Program-made: the position numbers and the translations under genes
The notes under the pieces: generated by a model
Told to the model about the DNA's origin: nothing
The model's input: the letters and a program-made list of their open reading frames with translations, nothing else
Database searches by the model: none
NCBI GenBank assembly: GCA_946902985.2
Contig: OX336397.1
Location: forward strand, 147,739,890 to 147,803,889
Direction of reading: 5' to 3'
DNA: 64,000 nt
Source of the DNA: Meconema thalassinum
Lineage: Eukaryota > Arthropoda > Insecta > Orthoptera > Tettigoniidae
Shown: positions 60,918 to 64,000 of the stretch, in pieces
Layout of the letters: every line of letters starts with the position of its first letter
Numbering within the stretch: position 1 is the first letter of the stretch

Positions 60918-62108
60918 CAAGACACGGCACAAACCTAGAAGAATTGCTGAGTTTTAATTCACCGGCCGTGAAAGCCAATATACCATCTTTTTGGAAGCCT
61001 TCATAAGGAGGTTAAGGCTGCTTGAACATTTAGTTCTCGTAGTCAAGTGGTGCAGTTGCACCTTATATAAAGGGAGGTGGTGCGCAGTTCGTCACTCCTG
61101 TGGGGGTCCGGGCGGGGACACCAAGAGCCCGCCGATGAGCCTAACTTGGTGTCCTAGGCGAAACCCCACACAAGACACGGCACAAACTTAGAAGAATTGC
61201 TGAGTTTTAATTCACCGGCCGTGAAAGCCAATATACCATCTTTTTGGAAGCCTTCATAGGGACGTTAAGGCTGCTTGAAATTTTAGTTCTCGTAGTCAAG
61301 CGGTGCAGTTGCACCTTATATAAAGGGAGGTGGCGCGCAGTTCGTCACTCCTGTGGGGGTCCGGGCGGGGACACCAAGAGCCCGCCGATGAGCCTAACTT
61401 GGTGTCCTAGGCGAAACCCCACACAAGACACGGCACAAACCTAGAAGAATTGCTGAGTTTTAATTCAGCGGCCGTGAAAGCCAATATACCATCTTTTTGA
61501 AAGCCTTCATAGGGAGGTTAAGGCTGCTTGAAATTTAGTTCTCGTAGTCAAGTGGTGCAGTTGCACCTTATATAAAGGGAGGTGGCGCGCAGTTCGTCAC
61601 TCCTGTGGGGGTCCGGGCGGGGACACCAAGAGCCCGCCGATGAGCCTAACTTGGTGTCCTAGGCGAAACCCCACACAAGACACGGCACAAACCTAGAAGA
61701 ATTGCTGAGTTTTAATTCACCGGCCGTGAAAGGCAATATACCATCTTTTTGGAAGCCTTCATAGGGAGGTTAAGGCTGCTTGAACATTTAGTTCTCGTAG
61801 TCAAGTGGTGCAGTTGCACCTTATATAAAGGGAGGTGGCGCGCAGTTCGTCACTCCTGTGGGGGTACGGGCGGGGACACCAAGAGCTCGCCGATGAGCCA
61901 AACTTGGTGTACTAGGCGAAACCCCACACAAGACACGGCACAAACCTAGAAGAATTGCTGAGTTTTAATTCACCGGCCGTGAAAGCCAATATACCATCTT
62001 TTTGGAAACCTTCATAGGGAGGTTAAGGCTGCTTGAAATTTAGTTCTCGTAGTCAAGTGGTGCAGTTGCACCTTATATAAAGGGAGGTGGCGCGCAGTTC
62101 GTCACTCC

Positions 62109-62180
62109 TGTGGGATTCCGGGCGGGGACACCAAGAGCCCGCCGATAGGCCTAACTTGGTGTCCTAGGCGAAACCCCACA
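62109..62180 (+). ncRNA. Degenerate hammerhead: core G8/A9 and cleavage triplet changed
   Basis: The core reads CCGATAG, altering both G8 and A9. The cleavage region reads GGGATTCC, so the GUC triplet becomes UUC and helix III loses pairs. This is the most damaged ribozyme segment I noticed. Confidence 0.8.
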
Positions 62181-63977
62181 CATGACACGGCACAAACCTA
62201 GAAGAATTGCTGAGTTTTAATTCACCGGCCGTGAAAGCCAATATACCATCTTTTTGGAAGCCTTCATAGGGAGGTTAAGGCTGCTTGAACTTTTAGTTCT
62301 CGTAGTCAAGTGGTGCAGTTGCACCTTATATAAAGGGGAGGTGGCGCGCAGTTCGTCACTCCTGTGGGGGTCCGGGCGGAGACACCAAGAGCCGGCCGAT
62401 GAGCCTAACTTGGTGTCCTAGGCGAAACCCCACACAAGACACGGCACAAACCTAGAAGAATTGCTGAGTTTTAATTCACCGGCCGTGAAAGCCAATATAC
62501 CATCTTTTTGGAAGCCTTCATAGGGAGGTTAAGGCTGCTTGAACTTTTAGTTCTCGTAGTCAAGTGGTGCAGTTGCACCTTATATAAAGGGAGGTGGCGC
62601 GCAGTTCGTCACTCCTGTGGGGGTCCGGGCGGGGACACCAAGAGCCCGCCGATGAGCCTAAATTGGTGTCCTAGGCGAAACCCCACACAAGACACGGCAC
62701 AAACCTAGAAGAATTGCTGAGTTTTAATTCACCGGCCGTGAAAGCCAATATACCATCTTTTTGAAAGCCTTCATAGGGAGGTTAAGGCTGCTTGAACTTT
62801 TAGTTCTCGTAGTCAAGTGGTGCAGTTGCACCTTATATAAAGGGAGGTGGCGCGCAGTTCGTCACTCCTGTGGGGGTCCGGGCGGGGACACCAAGAGCCC
62901 GCCGATGAGCCTAAATTGGTGTCCTAGGCGAAAACCCACACAAGACACGGCACAAACCTAGAAGAATTGCTGAGTTTTAATTCACCGGCGGTGAAAGCCA
63001 ATATACCATCTTTTTGGAAGCCTTCATATGGAGGTTAAGGCTGCTTGAAATTTTAGTTCTCGTAGTCAAGTGGTGCAGTTGCACGTTATATAAAGGGAGG
63101 TGGCGCGCAGTTCGTCACTCCTGTGGGGGTCCGGGTGGGGACACCAAGAGCCCGCCGATGAGCCTAACTTGGTGTCCTAGGCGAAACCCCACACAAGACA
63201 CGGCACAAACCTGGAAGAATTGCTGAGTTTTAATTCACCGGCCGTGAAAGCCAATATACCATCTTTTTGGAAGCCTTCATAGGGAGGTTAAGGCTGCTTG
63301 AACTTTTAGTTCTCGTAGTCAAGTGGTGCAGTTGCACCTTATATAAAGGGAGGTGGCGCGCAGTTTGTCACTCCTGTGGGGGTCCGGGCGGGGACACCAA
63401 GAGCCCGCCGATGAGCCTAACTTGGTGTCCTAGGCGAAACCCCACACAAGACACGGCACAAACCTAGAAGAATTGCTGAGTTTTAATTCACCGGCCGTGA
63501 AAGCCAATATACCATCTTTTTGGAAGCCTTCATAGGGAGGTTAAGGCTGCTTGAACTTTTAGTTCTCGTAGTCAAGTGGTGCAGTTGCACCTTATATAAA
63601 GGGAGGTGGCGCGCAGTTCGTCACTCCTGTGGGGGTCCGGGCGGGGACACCAAGAGCCCGCCGATGAGCCTAACTTGGTGTCCTAGGCGAAACCCCACAC
63701 AAGACACGGCACAAACCTAGAAGAATTGCTGAGTTTTAATTCACCGGCCGTGAAAGCCAATATACCATCTTTTTGGAAGCCTTCATAGGGAGGTTAAGGC
63801 TGCTTGAATTTTAGTTCTCGTAGTCAAGTGGTGCAGTTGCACCTTATATAAAGGGAGGTGGCGCGCAGTTCGTCACTCCTGTGGGGGTCCGGGCGGAGAC
63901 ACCAAGAGCCCGCCGATGAGCCTAACTTGGTGTCCTAGGCGAAACCCCACACAAGACACGGTACAAACCTAGAAGAA

Positions 63978-64000
63978 TTGCTGAGTTTTAATTCACCGGC
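63978..64000 (+). repeat. Partial monomer cut by the window edge (23 bases)
   Basis: First 23 bases of the 254th monomer; the array clearly continues to the right. Confidence 0.98.

Larger units (their letters stand above)
59933..62460 (+). repeat. 12-unit-type block, distal copy (10 units)
   Basis: Restarts the order GAATTTTAG, GGGACGTT with AACTTATAG, consensus, CTGATGA, CATAAGG, GAAATTTTAG, TTCAGCGG, GAGCTCGCC, ACATGAC, AAAGGGGAGG with GCCGGCC. It has more private changes than the copies at 43.5 and 46.5 kb, for example GGGCGCGGAC at 60,352 and GGTACGGGC at 61,863. A new GAATTTTAG monomer opens the pattern again at 63,726. Confidence 0.85.
1..64000 (+). repeat. Satellite array, ~253-bp monomer with a hammerhead-like motif, 253 full copies
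   Basis: The window is entirely head-to-tail copies of one monomer, starting at TTGCTGAG at base 1 and again at 254, 507, 760 and so on, up to 63,978. All copies share one orientation and no unrelated sequence interrupts them. Most are 252-254 bp; length changes come from single-base indels, for example GAACTTTTAG shortened to GAAATTTAG or GAATTTTAG, and AAAGGGAGG lengthened to AAAGGGGAGG. Copies differ from the consensus at only a few positions each, so the array is strongly homogenised. Neither edge of the array lies inside the window. The motif at m156-227 marks it as related to ribozyme-bearing repeats rather than an anonymous satellite. No unique stretch exists here that could hold another gene. 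Confidence 0.99.

Noticed and set aside
1..64000. CRISPR array
   Set aside because: Units are 253 bp and nearly identical throughout; there are no short direct repeats separated by unique spacers and no cas genes.
1..64000. 5S rRNA, spliced-leader or snRNA gene cluster
   Set aside because: I compared the monomer with the remembered 5S rRNA and dinoflagellate spliced-leader sequences and found no match; the only RNA structure that fits is the hammerhead.
1..64000. Centromeric function of the satellite
   Set aside because: Higher-order structure is compatible with a centromere, but nothing in the sequence, such as a recognisable CENP-B-like box or centromeric retrotransposon, supports it; 253 bp is also not a typical nucleosome-length unit.

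Overview
The whole 64-kb window is one uninterrupted satellite array: head-to-tail copies of a monomer of about 253 bp, all in the same orientation. I count 253 complete monomers plus a 23-base partial one at the right edge (mean about 252.9 bp, most copies 252-254 bp). There is no protein-coding gene, rRNA, tRNA, CRISPR array, transposon insertion or unique sequence. The many similar open frames of about 66 codons are the same non-coding repeat read over and over; they start at TTG and are broken by single-base indels with no visible consequence. Monomer positions below (m1-m253) count from the TTGCTGAG that begins at window base 1.

The main result is that the 3' half of each monomer (m156-m227) folds on paper into a type III hammerhead ribozyme (open helix III), the topology of plant viroids, viroid-like satellite RNAs and plant LTR retrozymes. 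The parts are helix III m156-164/m220-227, cleavage triplet GUC m163-165, helix I m166-170/m184-188, core CYGAUGA m189-195, helix II m196-200/m212-216 and GAAA m217-220. The two hairpin loops are complementary over 10 nt (m173-182 with m202-211), an unusually long potential kissing interaction. Most copies carry C at core position 4 (CCGAUGA). Fourteen copies carry the canonical CUGAUGA and are listed one by one. A TATATAAA box (m121-128) lies about 30 bp upstream of the ribozyme, so each monomer carries a candidate promoter followed by a candidate self-cleaving RNA. Cleavage of a multimeric transcript would release RNA of about 253 nt, the size class of viroids and retrozyme circles.

Above the monomer level the array is built from nested higher-order repeats made by segmental tandem duplication. 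From left to right they are: a 35-unit (8.85 kb) duplication at 1-13.9 kb; a 28-unit (7.08 kb) duplication pairing 18.2-22.3 with 25.3-29.1 kb; a 25-unit (6.32 kb) duplication pairing 27.8-33.6 with 34.1-40.0 kb; a recurrent 12-unit (3.03 kb) block between 37.9 and 49.3 kb and again at 59.9 kb; and an exact 21-unit (5,309 bp) tandem duplication, 49,062-54,370 and 54,371-59,679, with an 11-unit repeat nested in and around it. Variants define a left zone (about 1-29 kb) and a right zone (about 29-64 kb).

Organism: a eukaryotic nuclear genome is the best reading, from the giant satellite, the TATA element and the higher-order structure. A plant is favoured because genomic type III hammerheads in repeats are best known from plant retrozymes, but that is inference; nothing here identifies a species. 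No copy has both the canonical core and a bulge-free helix III, and I saw no compensatory base changes, so present-day ribozyme activity is unproven.
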